A DNA stretch of 64,000 nucleotides from Isoetes taiwanensis (GCA_021234155.1 JAJEKV010000021.1:17469710-17533709), one strand, 5' to 3'. Counted from the first letter of the stretch, positions 43,308 through 52,821 are shown. Program-made: numbers and translations. Notes: generated by a model from the letters alone, not told the origin.

Positions 43308-43832
43308 TCACGGCGTATCCCAGCCTGATTCTTCCCACCATATGGGGTACCTAGTCATTAGAAAAAGTAATTCCACATGATGATACTCACGGAAGAAGAG
43401 AGGACCCAACTCCACAAAGTTGTTGTACTCGTTGTAGTACATCCTAATAAGGCCATACATCTGTCCCTTACAAATTTCATGAATGAACTCTGATATGTAT
43501 TGATCCAGAGAGTGTGCTAAATAACCAGCACGAAGAAGAGGCATCTCGTCCAGATAAGGTGGGGGTTCAAGAATTCCCCTCATTGCAAGTCTCCTATAAC
43601 ATTCAGATGGATTAATTTCCATCAGTGGCTCATGACCACAATCAAATTGCTCCAGAATGAAGTTGATCAACTCCATTGCAAGCTCCTTGGTGGGACTGTG
43701 GTGCAATCTCCACTCCAAGAAATGGTCAAATAGCTCATCAGTTTCAGGCCGCACAGAATCCTGGGGCATGCTTGCAGGCCTTCTGGAGTAGCCTAGGGAG
43801 GATTGGGTCCAATCATTTGCAAAAACAAGCAA
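43308..43832 (-). CDS. Unknown protein, paralog 1 (about 150 aa)
   Basis: Likely start is MPQDSVRPE (around 43770). It is clearly related to the next gene (44733-45335): FDHFLEWRLHHSPTKELAMELINFIL here aligns with FDEFFSNFWEHRWRHGPTTELARQLINFII there (quoted in pieces). Both then share GILEPPPYLDE / GLLEPPSDLED, AHSLDQYISEFI / AYSLDHYVPLVI, and an end rich in Trp (YPIWWEESGWDTP / FPTWDTIPWDT). Upstream of the ATG the homology continues in another frame, with TAG where the paralog has Trp, so the original N-terminus has been lost. No known domain recognised. The pattern of spaced helices could be an all-alpha protein. Confidence 0.6.
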   Translation of the reverse strand: MLVFANDWTQSSLGYSRRPASMPQDSVRPETDELFDHFLEWRLHHSPTKELAMELINFILEQFDCGHEPLMEINPSECYRRLAMRGILEPPPYLDEMPLLRAGYLAHSLDQYISEFIHEICKGQMYGLIRMYYNEYNNFVELGPLFFREYHHVELLFLMTRYPIWWEESGWDTP

Positions 43833-43833
43833 G

Positions 43834-44230
43834 GATCACCGACGGAGCAAGGAACAAGGAGCAGAGCAAGGAACAAGGAGCAAGAAGCAAGGAAGAAGAC
43901 CAAGTAGCAAGGAGCAGGAAGATCAAGTAGAAAGGAACAAGGATCAAGATCAAGTAGCAAGAAGCAAGGAAGATCAAGGAGCAAGAAGATCAAGGAACAA
44001 GGAAGATCATGGAGCAAGGAAGCAAGGAACAAGATCAAGTAGCAAGATCAAGAGCAAGGAACAAGACCAAGTAGCATGAAGTAGCACGAAGATAAAGGAG
44101 CAAGAAGCAAGGATCAAGATCAATTAGCAAAGAACACGGAACACAAGGTGAGAAGTGAAAGCAAGGTGAGAACACGAGAAGTGAAAGCAAGGTGAAAACA
44201 TGGAACAAAGGTGAGAAGTGAAAGCAAGGT
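43834..44230. repeat. Purine-rich low-complexity leader repeat
   Basis: About 400 bp of CAAGGARCAAGA-type repeats (pyrimidine-rich on the strand of the gene). It directly precedes paralog 1. A similar, shorter tract at 45325-45445 precedes paralog 2. Confidence 0.85.
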
Positions 44231-44349
44231 GAAAGAATTTATAGCTACGAATCCAATAATGTTGAAGTATAATACTAATACTATTGAAGTATAATACCAA
44301 GAAAGTTGAAGAATAATACCAATAATGCTGAAGTATTATACACTTTGGT

Positions 44350-44528
44350 GGTGGCGAAATAGGCCCTTCAATAATTTGTAACTGAGTCGATTTCGCACCG
44401 TGGCTACGGTGCGAAAGATGGGCCTATAACTAAACTGGATCCACGTATTTCGCAGTGTGACCACGGTGCGAAATAGGCCCTTCAATAATTTGTAACTGAG
44501 GCAATTTCGCACCGTGGCCACGGTGCCT
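44350..44528. repeat. Palindromic repeat array 2 (three or four units)
   Basis: Palindromes at about 44390, 44447 and 44504, plus a partial one at the left edge, spaced 57 bp. Spacers are the A and B types of array 1, in the order A-B-A. It lies 200-390 bp after the stop of paralog 2. Confidence 0.92.
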
Positions 44529-44732
44529 ATGACCACAAATAGAACAATCACATGAGAAAATACAAGGAAAATGGTAGAAGAAATCATTCAATACACTAAA
44601 AGTGTAAGATTGCCAAGATAATACATGATAATATAAGGATGTTACTTAATTACACGGAAATCACTTGCTTATATACTTAATTTCTATGAAAATCTTTATA
44701 CCAGTTTATACACATATTCCAATGGAGTATCT

Positions 44733-45335
44733 TTACCTGTGATATGTACGTATTATGTGATGTGTGCTATGTAGCCATAGGTCACGTGTATCCCAAGGGA
44801 TTGTATCCCAGGTGGGGAATTTAGACTGTAACCACAGGATGTTGAAGTCAAGGGAACGGAATAGGAGCTGACCAATATCCACAAAAGATTTGTAATGGAA
44901 GTTGTAAAGTTCAATGAGGATATAAATCCTATTCTTTTCATTAGTAGGAATGACCAGAGGCACATAGTGATCCAGAGAGTAGGCCATGAAACCATGGAAA
45001 AGCATGTCCTTCAACTGTTCTAGCCTATCTTCTAAATCTGAGGGGGGTTCAAGAAGTCCCAACACACTTAGAGTGATCCTTGCATGACTCGAACTGATCT
45101 CCTGCAGTGGAGGGAGATGACGAGTATAGCAATCGATAATGAAGTTGATCAGCTGCCTTGCAAGCTCTGTGGTTGGACCGTGACGCCATCGATGCTCCCA
45201 AAAGTTGCTAAAAAATTCATCAAAAGTCCACGTATTTATTCTGCCGCATGCTTGCAGGTATTCCGGATCAGCCCAGCGAGGATGTTCTTGCAAAGTTACC
45301 ATTTGCAAGAAACTAGTGGAGCAGACAAGGAACAA
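44733..45335 (-). CDS. Unknown protein, paralog 2 (200 aa or slightly shorter)
   Basis: An open frame whose listed first residue is not a certain start; an internal Met (MVTLQEHPRW) near 45300 is plausible. It is the better-preserved relative of 43308-43832, keeping the N-terminal EHPRWADPEYLQACG block that the paralog has lost. Contains RQLINFIIDCYTRHLPPLQEI, LGLLEPPSDL, YSLDHYVPLVI and YNFHYKSFVDIGQLLF. No catalytic motif, signal peptide or membrane segment. It starts divergently from the small gene at 45627; that 290-bp gap carries no palindromes. Confidence 0.6.
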   Translation of the reverse strand: MFLVCSTSFLQMVTLQEHPRWADPEYLQACGRINTWTFDEFFSNFWEHRWRHGPTTELARQLINFIIDCYTRHLPPLQEISSSHARITLSVLGLLEPPSDLEDRLEQLKDMLFHGFMAYSLDHYVPLVIPTNEKNRIYILIELYNFHYKSFVDIGQLLFRSLDFNILWLQSKFPTWDTIPWDTRDLWLHSTHHIIRTYHR

Positions 45336-45445
45336 CTAGTGGAGCAGACAAGGAGGCAAGGAGCATGCAAGAAAGGAGCAGACAGGGAGGCAAGGAGCAA
45401 CAAGAAGCGGACAGGGAGGCAAGGAGCATGCAGACAAAGACAATG
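45325..45445. repeat. Purine-rich repeats upstream of paralog 2
   Basis: Repeats of GGAGCAGACAAGGAGGCAAGGA type. This matches the leader arrangement of paralog 1. Confidence 0.75.
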
Positions 45446-45626
45446 AATGCATAGATGCCTATTTAAAGAGAAACAAGGTATATATACTATACACGTACAT
45501 TATATTTACATGTGTATTTTGTACATTATGCTCGTATATATAACCAATAATGCTGCTACAGTGCATGTCAATAATTTTGTTCGATATAAGTACAACTCCA
45601 TTCAATGCAGAAGGCATCCATTTGCT

Positions 45627-45912
45627 ATGTCTCAGCCTGGTTATTCCTATTACAGGGGGTCTACCTTGCCTCCTCGTCCCGAAGATATGGACTCCATTAC
45701 TTGCACTATGACATATAATGATCTTTATAGATGTTCTCAGAGGGGTATCCCCCTTGATCCCTGGCTGGAAGGAGTAGCAGAGGGTCGAAATCGTTCTTCC
45801 AACGGGGTTTTATTGTGTTGCTATCCAACTTCATCGGATTCCAGAGCGTCACGTCTATGAGATTAATGGCATCACTCAACTACCTTTTCATGATGATCCC
45901 GATTGCGAATGA
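45627..45912 (+). pseudogene. Small unknown gene (about 95 aa) with one frameshift
   Basis: From ATG 45627 the frame reads MSQPGYSYYRG, then PPRPEDMDSITCTMTYND and GIPLDPWLEGVAEGRNRSS. At a GGGGTTTT run near 45800 the frame ends in unlikely sequence, whereas the +1 frame continues plausibly (FYCVAIQLHRIPERHVYEI, then LPFHDDPDCE) to TGA at 45910-45912. I infer a single-base indel. No family recognised. Confidence 0.4.
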
Positions 45913-46122
45913 ACTTCTGCATTCATGTATGATATGCCTCTTATATGAGTTCTAAATTCTGTTACTAGAATATTTCATCTAGTTATAAGTATGTAACCAT
46001 AAGTGATACATGTGATCCATCTATTTACCGCACATAATCAATTTGGAAAGCTCTTGGCCATTTTCCTTACATGTAGATTCTAAATACAGACAAGCATTCT
46101 CTTCGCAGTGTGTGGAACAGTC

Positions 46123-46373
46123 TGTTTCGCACCGTAGTCACGATGCGAAATAGCGCCCTCCAAAAACTTTGGAACTACTATTTTCGCACCGTGGCGACGG
46201 TGCGAAATAGACCTCCCCACAGAATGTGGAATAGTCATTTTCGCACCGTGGCGACGGTGCAAAATAGACCTTCCCACAGAATGTGGAATAGTCATTTTCG
46301 CACCGTGGCGACGGTGCGAAATAGACCTTCCCACAGAATGTGGAATAGTCATTTTCGCACCGTGCCCACGGTC
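46123..46373. repeat. Palindromic repeat array 3 (five units)
   Basis: Five palindromes at about 46124, 46182, 46239, 46296 and 46353 (the last one truncated), period 57-58 bp. Spacers differ from arrays 1 and 2 but contain small hairpins: CCAAAaacTTTGG in the first and CCACAgaaTGTGG in the next three. It lies between two convergent genes, 210 bp from one stop and 130 bp from the other. Confidence 0.93.
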
Positions 46374-46505
46374 AACACTAGTAGATAAATACACAGCCAC
46401 AATAAATAGAATAGCAAATAATTACAGATAAATATAAAACACTCATAACCATAAATATTAAAAACACTCATATATTAACAACCAAAAAAAGGTTACAAAA
46501 GGATC

Positions 46506-47880
46506 CTAAGGGAGGCATCCACGGAAGTATCTAGCCAAGGCATAGTCCTTGCCCTGCACAGTAACACGTCCTCTGTGCACACAACAGCGGACACTGTCCT
46601 CAAAGAGGCTAATTAGATGAGCCTCTACTGCCTCTTGCAGTATATCCAAGGCCTCTGCTTGGATTCTATTCACCTCCTCCTCCACCATCGGGACGAAGTC
46701 TGGTGCTCTGTCCCTCCTCTTCCTCCTTGCTTCCTTCCTCCTGTCAATAATGGCCTGCATCTCGTGCCTGACCATTCTAGCGAAGGCAAGCTTGGGAATC
46801 AGAGGCTGGGTGCGTGCCTGCCAGTACCTAATCTCCCTTAAAGCCTGAGTGCCAGGAGGAGCACCCTTTATCTTCTCAGGGCCACCATATCTAATACTAG
46901 GCTCCCCTTCCTTCGGCTTCCGCTTATTCCCAAGCTTATCTGTCTCCTTGGCTGCATCTCTCTCAGCTTGTCTCCAACTAGGAACATACGCATGGGCTTC
47001 CTAGTACCTGCTCCGCTGGTATTGGCCTGCCCGTGATCAACCTGATCCTGCTGAGCATGCAGGACCAGCTGATCTTGTTGGTCCTGCTGATCTTGCTGGT
47101 CCTGCTGATCCTGCTGATCATGCTGGACCAGCTGATGCTGGTCATGCTGCACATCCATAATCTGGTGCTGCCCTTGCACTTGTTCCTCCCCCTCACCACT
47201 GCCAAATATTTCAGAATGCAGTGGTGGTCCCAACGTCATAGACGAGGGGGTTACCTGATTCAGTAGCCACTGGGCACCATGGCCTTGGTCAACCTGCCAC
47301 ACCACCTGGCCGTGTGTAGAAGGCCCCCCCCTGTGGTTTCAGCATGTAATCGATCTCATTACACAAGAACTGGAACGGACGTGCCTCCGTGCCGGACATG
47401 GATGTCATCAACCTGGGCCAAACAACGTATGACCTGACGGCTTCCTCTACTGTCTCCGCTCCAGGGGTGGGGAAGGGCAGACTGGCTGTTGGATCCAGAG
47501 CTGTGTCCACTGATACCACAATACAGTCGTCTGGAACTGGAATATTGTGGCAGACAGTGGCCTCACGGAAAACTCCTTCCCCAACAACATTACCGGCGCT
47601 CAGAAAGGAGACCCGAGTAGGAATCACGTTCGGGTTTTGGAAATATTCGTCCACACTATTATTAATAGTGTGGACGACATTTCCAAGGCTTTGTCCAAAC
47701 CCTTCTGGTAGGACATTCTCATCTACGTCCATCTGCTGGCTTGTGATCGGAATAACTGTCTCCGTCTCTGCGATGGTAATAACAGTCTCGGCGCTGCTAG
47801 TAATGACCTCCTCAACATTCTGGCGCTGGTCAAGCGCCTCATTTTTGTGGGATTTCAGAGCTAGCGCCTTCCATGGACAT
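46506..47880 (-). CDS. Histone H3-fold protein with an extended N-terminal region (frame broken)
   Basis: The last 165 codons (from about 47000) contain a divergent histone H3. The alpha-N helix block is PGTQALREIRYWQ, alpha-1 is LIPKLAFARMVRH, then comes an insertion of about 23 residues (RRKEARRKRRDRAPDF and following acidic residues) where H3 has a short loop 1. Next are alpha-2 ALDILQEAVEAHLISLFED, CCVHRGRVTV, and KDYALARYFRG. These match the H3 landmarks REIRxYQ, LPFxRLVRE, ALQEAxEAYLVxLFED, CAIHAKRVTI, KDIxLARRIRG. Upstream, two further minus-strand frames (47305-46868 and about 47880-47289) look like parts of the same protein: an acidic Val/Thr-rich N-terminus, a Gln/Asp/His repeat (DQQDQQ), and a basic stretch. 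They are separated by shifts at a G8 run (about 47325) and near 47000. Introns are an alternative explanation. Function unknown; the fold implies chromatin. Confidence 0.65.
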
Positions 47881-47971
47881 GAGCGGATTTTGGCAAGGGA
47901 AAGAAATTCAAATAAGCAAGATTGTCTGTACCGATCCCATAAACCCCTAGACTAAAAAATGTTTATAGTAG

Positions 47972-48148
47972 CCAAGGTGTGAAATCGGGCAGTCTAAAAA
48001 CTGCCGACATCCCGTTTTCGCACCGTAGCCACGGTGCGAAATAGGGCAGTCCAAAAACTGCCGACAGCCTGTTTTCGCACCGTAGCCACGGTGCGAAGTC
48101 GGGCAGTCCAAAAACTGCCGACGTCCTGTTTTCGCACCGTAGCCACCA
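47972..48148. repeat. Palindromic repeat array 4 (three or four units)
   Basis: Palindromes at about 48016, 48073 and 48130, with a degenerate one near 47972. Period 57 bp. The spacer carries a hairpin GGCAGTccaaaaACTGCC that differs in sequence from those of array 3. The array lies 200-380 bp after the stop of the next gene and just upstream of the H3-fold gene. Confidence 0.92.
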
Positions 48149-48349
48149 TTAAAGAATACCTAACATATACATCTAACAAGGATTTATTGCTGACATTGAA
48201 TTCTAACAAATAATGACATCATAGATGAACATTCATACAAAAGCAATTTCGTCATATGAAAAGAATTGATACATTATAGAAAAGACAATTTATAGAAAAG
48301 ACATTATATTAATACAAAAATTTTTTAAGTACATTTTCTTTTCTTGGCA

Positions 48350-49544
48350 TCAGGGCCTGGAGTACCCGAATTCTTCTAAGTCCTCTTCCTTTACTCCAGC
48401 CCCAATTGCATCTAACAGATACAATATGTCAGGGTCCTTCTGTGCACAGGACAAGCACAGTGTTTCCATGTCCGCTCCACTCAAGCCTAGAGCTGCTTTA
48501 TTTGCAAAGACAGAGTACATTTTGAAGCCCCCGAAGACATACATTGCGATAGCCCTATCTACTGCTACCACTCGATCATAGTTTGCGGCTAGGGGCACGT
48601 GGTTGCCAGCTAATGACAGAGCTTTAAGCTTGAGGATCTCCTGTACTCCAGATGGACTATATTTATTGTGAAACACAATAATTTCCCCCTTGTGAAGGTA
48701 GCCCATATAATGTGCAATACTGGCGTCCCGACCTAGAGTGACTCTCTGATGCCTTGCACAGAAGTCATCAATAAATAACTCCTGCATAAAAAGAAACATC
48801 AGATTCAAGAAGAAATAAAAGATGAAACCAGATAAATACCTCTCTCTTGTCCCGGTCGACAACAGCTAGGTTTGTTATTTTGAAAGAGTACTTCGACAGC
48901 TCGCGTTCTATGAACACAGGATCAATGTTTGAACAGCTAGCAGCTTCAAATTTGACATCTTTCACTGCTTCATACCCCGCTTCAGCTTGCTGCATGACAA
49001 TTTCAAATGCATCCTCTGGAGGTATTGAGGATCCATCATAAGTCACAGCCTCCATCATTTGTCTGGGGACATCAGTCTCAAAGTCTATAAGTCCTCCCAG
49101 GCCTACAACATGCGCATATATCTGGCCCAATATCTCGTCTTCTCTCAACCCTGTCACTTCAGATATGTCTGGCAGCAACAAGTATGGTTTTCCACCTACA
49201 TGGATGGGATATGCTTCCGATAGCCCCCAAGTAGACAATTTTTTCTCGGAGACCTCCTCCACAACCTCGTTCTCCTCATTTTCCAGTACGAGCTTCTCTT
49301 CCTCAGGATCTGTCGGCTCCTCAACTGGTGAGGCGGGGCATTCTGTTTGAGCGACCTGTGCACTTGAAGAAGAACTGGCATCTTTGCTTGGCTTAGTGTA
49401 AATCATGTATGTGCTGAACATGATCTCTAGGCCGAAAAAACCTTCCTTGCCCTCTTGCCTGCACAGTTCTGCAGGTAGTTTCTTCAAGAACCTTCTAATT
49501 CGGTCTTGATAAGGTTTTGGAAACATCTTAAGAAAAGCTTGCAT
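48350..49544 (-). CDS. Unknown two-exon protein, 378 aa
   Basis: Exon 1 runs 49544-48840 from ATG; a 58-bp intron (donor GAG|GTATTT, acceptor TTTATGCAG|GAG) joins in phase to exon 2, 48781-48350. The product begins MQAFLKMFPKPYQDRIRRF, has a low-complexity acidic linker (PTDPEEEKLVLENEENEVVEE, quoted in part), then a more ordered half: HVGGKPYLLLPDISEVTG, FIDDFCARHQRVTLGRDAS, HYMGYLHKGEIIVFHNKY. No family recognised. The clean splice sites and intact frame suggest a functional gene or a recent one. The start overlaps the end of the upstream frame by 17 bp. Confidence 0.6.
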
Positions 49545-49839
49545 GCTTAGTGAAAGGCAAACCAGTCACAGGACATGGTTTCACGTCAGGACCAGCTCCA
49601 GCCATAAAGCTATGAAGGATGCCGCCATATGCATCAGTAAACCGGTTACACTCTGCCATAATGTCTACGTTCAGGCAAAAATTATTATATACAGTGGTTG
49701 CATCCACTGGCTCCTCTAACTCCTCCTCGAACTCTTCAGGATGCTTCTGACGAAAATACCGTTCTTTCTCCACTATTTTGTCATACCATGCGCTAAACAG
49801 CTCCCATGCCTTATCTAACCCGCTATTTGCCATTCTCAT
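49528..49839 (-). CDS. Small unknown protein (103 aa) overlapping the next gene
   Basis: ATG at 49839 (MRMANSGLDKAWELFSAWYD). Middle is acidic (HPEEFEEELEEPVDATT), and the end reads PCPVTGLPFTKHASFS. It overlaps the downstream gene by 17 bp in another frame. It could be the 5' exon or a frameshifted 5' part of that gene rather than a separate one. Confidence 0.4.
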   Translation of the reverse strand: MRMANSGLDKAWELFSAWYDKIVEKERYFRQKHPEEFEEELEEPVDATTVYNNFCLNVDIMAECNRFTDAYGGILHSFMAGAGPDVKPCPVTGLPFTKHASFS

Positions 49840-49917
49840 AGAGCAGCGCCTCGATTTATGACACTTAGAATGTGAGCGCCTTTGTAGCGGCTTGATTTGC
49901 AAGAGAGACTAATAACG

Positions 49918-50330
49918 TGGCAACGATGCGAAAATAACACTTCCTTAATTTATGCTATGCACAAATTCGCACCGTGGCTATGGTGCGAAAACAAGACTTC
50001 GATAATTCATTCTATTTACAATTTCGCACCGTGGCTACGGTGCGAAAATACCCCTTCCATTTTTTATACTATGCACATTTTTGCACCGTGGCTACGGTGC
50101 GAAAACAACCCTTCAATATCTTATTGTATGTACAATTTCGCACCGTGGCTACGGTGCGAAAATACCCCTTTCATTTTTTATGCTATGCACATTTTCGCAC
50201 CGTGGCTACGGTGCGGAAATGGCCCTTCCATATTTTATGAGAGCCACAATTTCGCACCGTAAGTACGGTGTGAAAACACATCCACAATCAGAGTTGTACA
50301 TAATTTCGCAACATGGCTACTTTAAGTCTT
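49918..50330. repeat. Palindromic repeat array 5 (seven units)
   Basis: Seven palindromes at about 49918, 49964, 50021, 50079, 50136, 50193 and 50250, and a degenerate one near 50305. The core copies are nearly identical. Two spacer types (one with TATGCTATGCACA, one with TTATTGTATGTACAA) alternate, giving a ~114-bp higher-order unit. The array begins about 125 bp after the stop of the next gene. Because 57 is a multiple of 3, spurious open frames run through it. Confidence 0.94.
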
Positions 50331-50454
50331 ATATTCCAATGAAAGCAAATGTTTGCAATTAATATACAATAGATCTCGAATTAACAATCACTTATATTTA
50401 TATTAGATAGAATCATATACAGATATGACTTTGGGTGGCATGCATGACCCCAAT

Positions 50455-51598
50455 TTATAGCATTCTTCTCTGCGCTTTCCCACCTTCTGGCCATATCATG
50501 AAATGGAAGAAATTTAAGTCTGTCTCAAACTCTAATTGCCGCCGAACATCGAATAGAGACCACTCGCTCTCCGCTCTCAGACTTTTGAACATCTGATTAT
50601 CCTTATGAATGTTCAAGTCTATGACAACGGAATGAGTGCCATCATTGTCATCTTGTTCGACAGAAATCCAGACGTACTTTCTTCCTTCACGGACATTTCG
50701 CCATCTCCTATACTTAAAAGTAACATACAGAGTTTGCTTCTGAATGCAATATCTGAACCGAACCGTGTCTCGACTTATCCTACATTCAGTACATTCAGCT
50801 CCATCGTGAAGTCGAGCACTCCAACCTTCAAGAAATACACTATCTAAAAAACTATCCACCGACTGTTGAACTGTAAACATCTTCAAGGTCTTCTTTACAT
50901 TGTCGGCGCTCTTGAATGTGGCAATGAACAGATCAATTCCTAAATTTATCTTCACATACCCGCAGACTCCTCCCTTCTCCTTCAATGCCGTGAACATTTC
51001 CTGCGACAACTTAGATAGAAGTGGCATCCAGAGGCCTGCAGTATAAATCGGACAGCCTGGGCAATGGAAGCTCAGTTAGCTTGGATCTTCGTGGAGAGTA
51101 TTCATACCTCCAGAACCATATACCCCTTTCTCTGAGCTGTACTGGTGTGCTACCTTCGAACAATAAGCAGCCCATATCTTGGTGAAAGCAATGGAATACA
51201 CTACTTATCGAGTGTGAAGAGACAGTGTTCTCCACATCAGATATACACAAACCTGAGAGAATAGGAATGAACTGGATAAATAACTGAACTAATTTGAATA
51301 CGGATTGCATAGAAGGACATACTCACAATTTGCTTCTAACCGTGGGAAAGTTCGTCGCTTGCTTATTTTTTTCTTTTGCCATATCTGTTGGAGTGTATAC
51401 ATGCCTTACTTGTACAAATATCTCTTTGCCTGATCGAAATCCGACCACCAAAGCCTTCCAATGTGCAGAAACATCATTTCTCCTGCATCTTTTGACTCGC
51501 CATTCACCTCGCATTGCAGGTTGGAGTGTAACAAAGCTCCCGGTCGACACAACGAAGCTTTCAAACTCATTTCCGACTGTGATAGAGCTTATAGCCAT
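50455..51598 (-). CDS. Probable multi-exon gene with a BAH-like N-terminal part
   Basis: Exon 1 from ATG 51598 reads GSFVTLQPAMRGEWRVKRC, then HWKALVVGFRSGKEIFVQVRHVYTPTD. The V-x2-I/V-x6-G-x3-V-x-V-R-x-x-Y-x-P-x-D pattern resembles bromo-adjacent homology (BAH) domains of chromatin proteins. The exon ends at a strong donor (TT|GTGAGTATG, 51317). A strong acceptor (CTATTCTCTCAG) opens a second exon near 51255 (DVENTVSS, MGCLLFEGSTPVQLRERG), but the phases do not match by one base. A final exon (about 51036-50455, acceptor ATACTGCAG) contains MPLLSKLSQEMFTALKEKGG, YVTFKYRRWRNVREG and VVIDLNIHKDN. The gene model is tentative, and the phase clash suggests an indel. Confidence 0.45.
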
Positions 51599-51929
51599 CT
51601 AGTCACAGAATTCAAATCAGAATGTGGAGCGGAATCGAAATACTAGGAAAGGCTACGCGATTTTACCTTGATCGAAGTTTTTCTGTGGTCGAAACTTATT
51701 ATGGCGCAGGTCGAAGCAGTTCCCGAGTAAATCGAAGCTCCCTTAGCGCGGGCAATCGATCTTCGCGCAAACTCTGTTGAGGAAAACACCTGAGCGGGAA
51801 TTGAGGGCGGGAGGTAACAGTCATAATTGCCACGTGTGTAATCTGACACCCGAAGCTACAGGCACGGATATTACCGAAGCTACGTGCAGTTGACACCTGG
51901 AAAGGCGAAACCAAGGCTCGGTAAAAAAA

Positions 51930-51960
51930 GTTCTATATAAGCTCGGCTCCCCATTGGCCA
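51930..51960 (-). promoter_or_regulatory. Candidate CCAAT and TATA boxes for the BAH-like gene
   Basis: On the minus strand GCCAATGGGG is followed about 15 bp later by TTATATAGAAC. The spacing and orientation fit a promoter for the gene starting at 51598, implying a leader of roughly 300 bp. Confidence 0.35.
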
Positions 51961-52821
51961 CGAGCTTTTTGACGTGGCATCGAGTAAGGGCCCTTATTTG
52001 ACCTCAAAAAAACTCTAATGCAACAATAAGGTTCTTCAAAGTTTTTATTTGACAGCTAATATTTTTTTCTTTACAACTTTGTGACAATTTCTTCTGCAAA
52101 GAGAACTCCTAGGTTGTCAATTTGATATACTAACTACGACCATCTACAAACCACCTTTTATATGCATGCTGCAAGCTATTTGTAGAAAAACAAGACTGTA
52201 CATGTTTTCAAATTAATGAATTGGTGCTTAATTTCTTATGGATTTCGCAAGTAGTCCTGCATGGTGCAAGCTTTACACAGCATGGTATGAGCTTAGTTTC
52301 ATAGTTAAACTAGCCCATTTGAAAAGGTTCAATGATAATCCTAGGTTTCAATTTGTCTCCAGATTTATTGATAATCTTGGAATTGGCCATGGTGGAGATC
52401 GTCATGAGTTCTTCTCCTTTACTTTGGATTGCACTGTTTATAACTTGGAACAACTTGGAGTCTTGGAGAAAATTCCAGATTGGATTTGAAAATTGACTTC
52501 CTGAACATAACGTTTCAGATTTTTGATCCACACAAGGGCATATTTCGTTTCCATAGATAGGTTTATAAAAGCATTTGGTTGAAGGCCTTATGGGTAGGCC
52601 TGTAACATGATTATTTCCCAGATCTTTCCTTTTGTTTATGCACGTTCTAACTTTCAATCTGCAATTGTGGATGTGCGTGAGTTGGTATATGCCTTCTGCT
52701 AGGGATAGGTTCAACACTTCATACTTCTATACTTAATGTGTATGATTTGTATGATACGACACTATTTTGAAATATAATACGGCAAAAAAAGAAAACGACG
52801 TCGAAAAAATTTCACGTACAT

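Noticed and set aside
47389-47955. 188-codon plus-strand frame
   Set aside because: Antisense of the N-terminal part of the H3-fold gene. The minus strand holds the coherent protein-like sequence, though I cannot fully exclude coding here.
49897-50262. Long open frames through the palindromic arrays (also 46080-46400 and 47994-48209)
   Set aside because: The 57-bp period is a multiple of three, so any open frame in one unit continues. Frames are open on both strands, as expected of a repeat.
42691-50330. CRISPR arrays
   Set aside because: Palindromic repeats of regular spacing look CRISPR-like, but spacers within an array are near-copies of each other, there are no cas genes, and the genome is plant.
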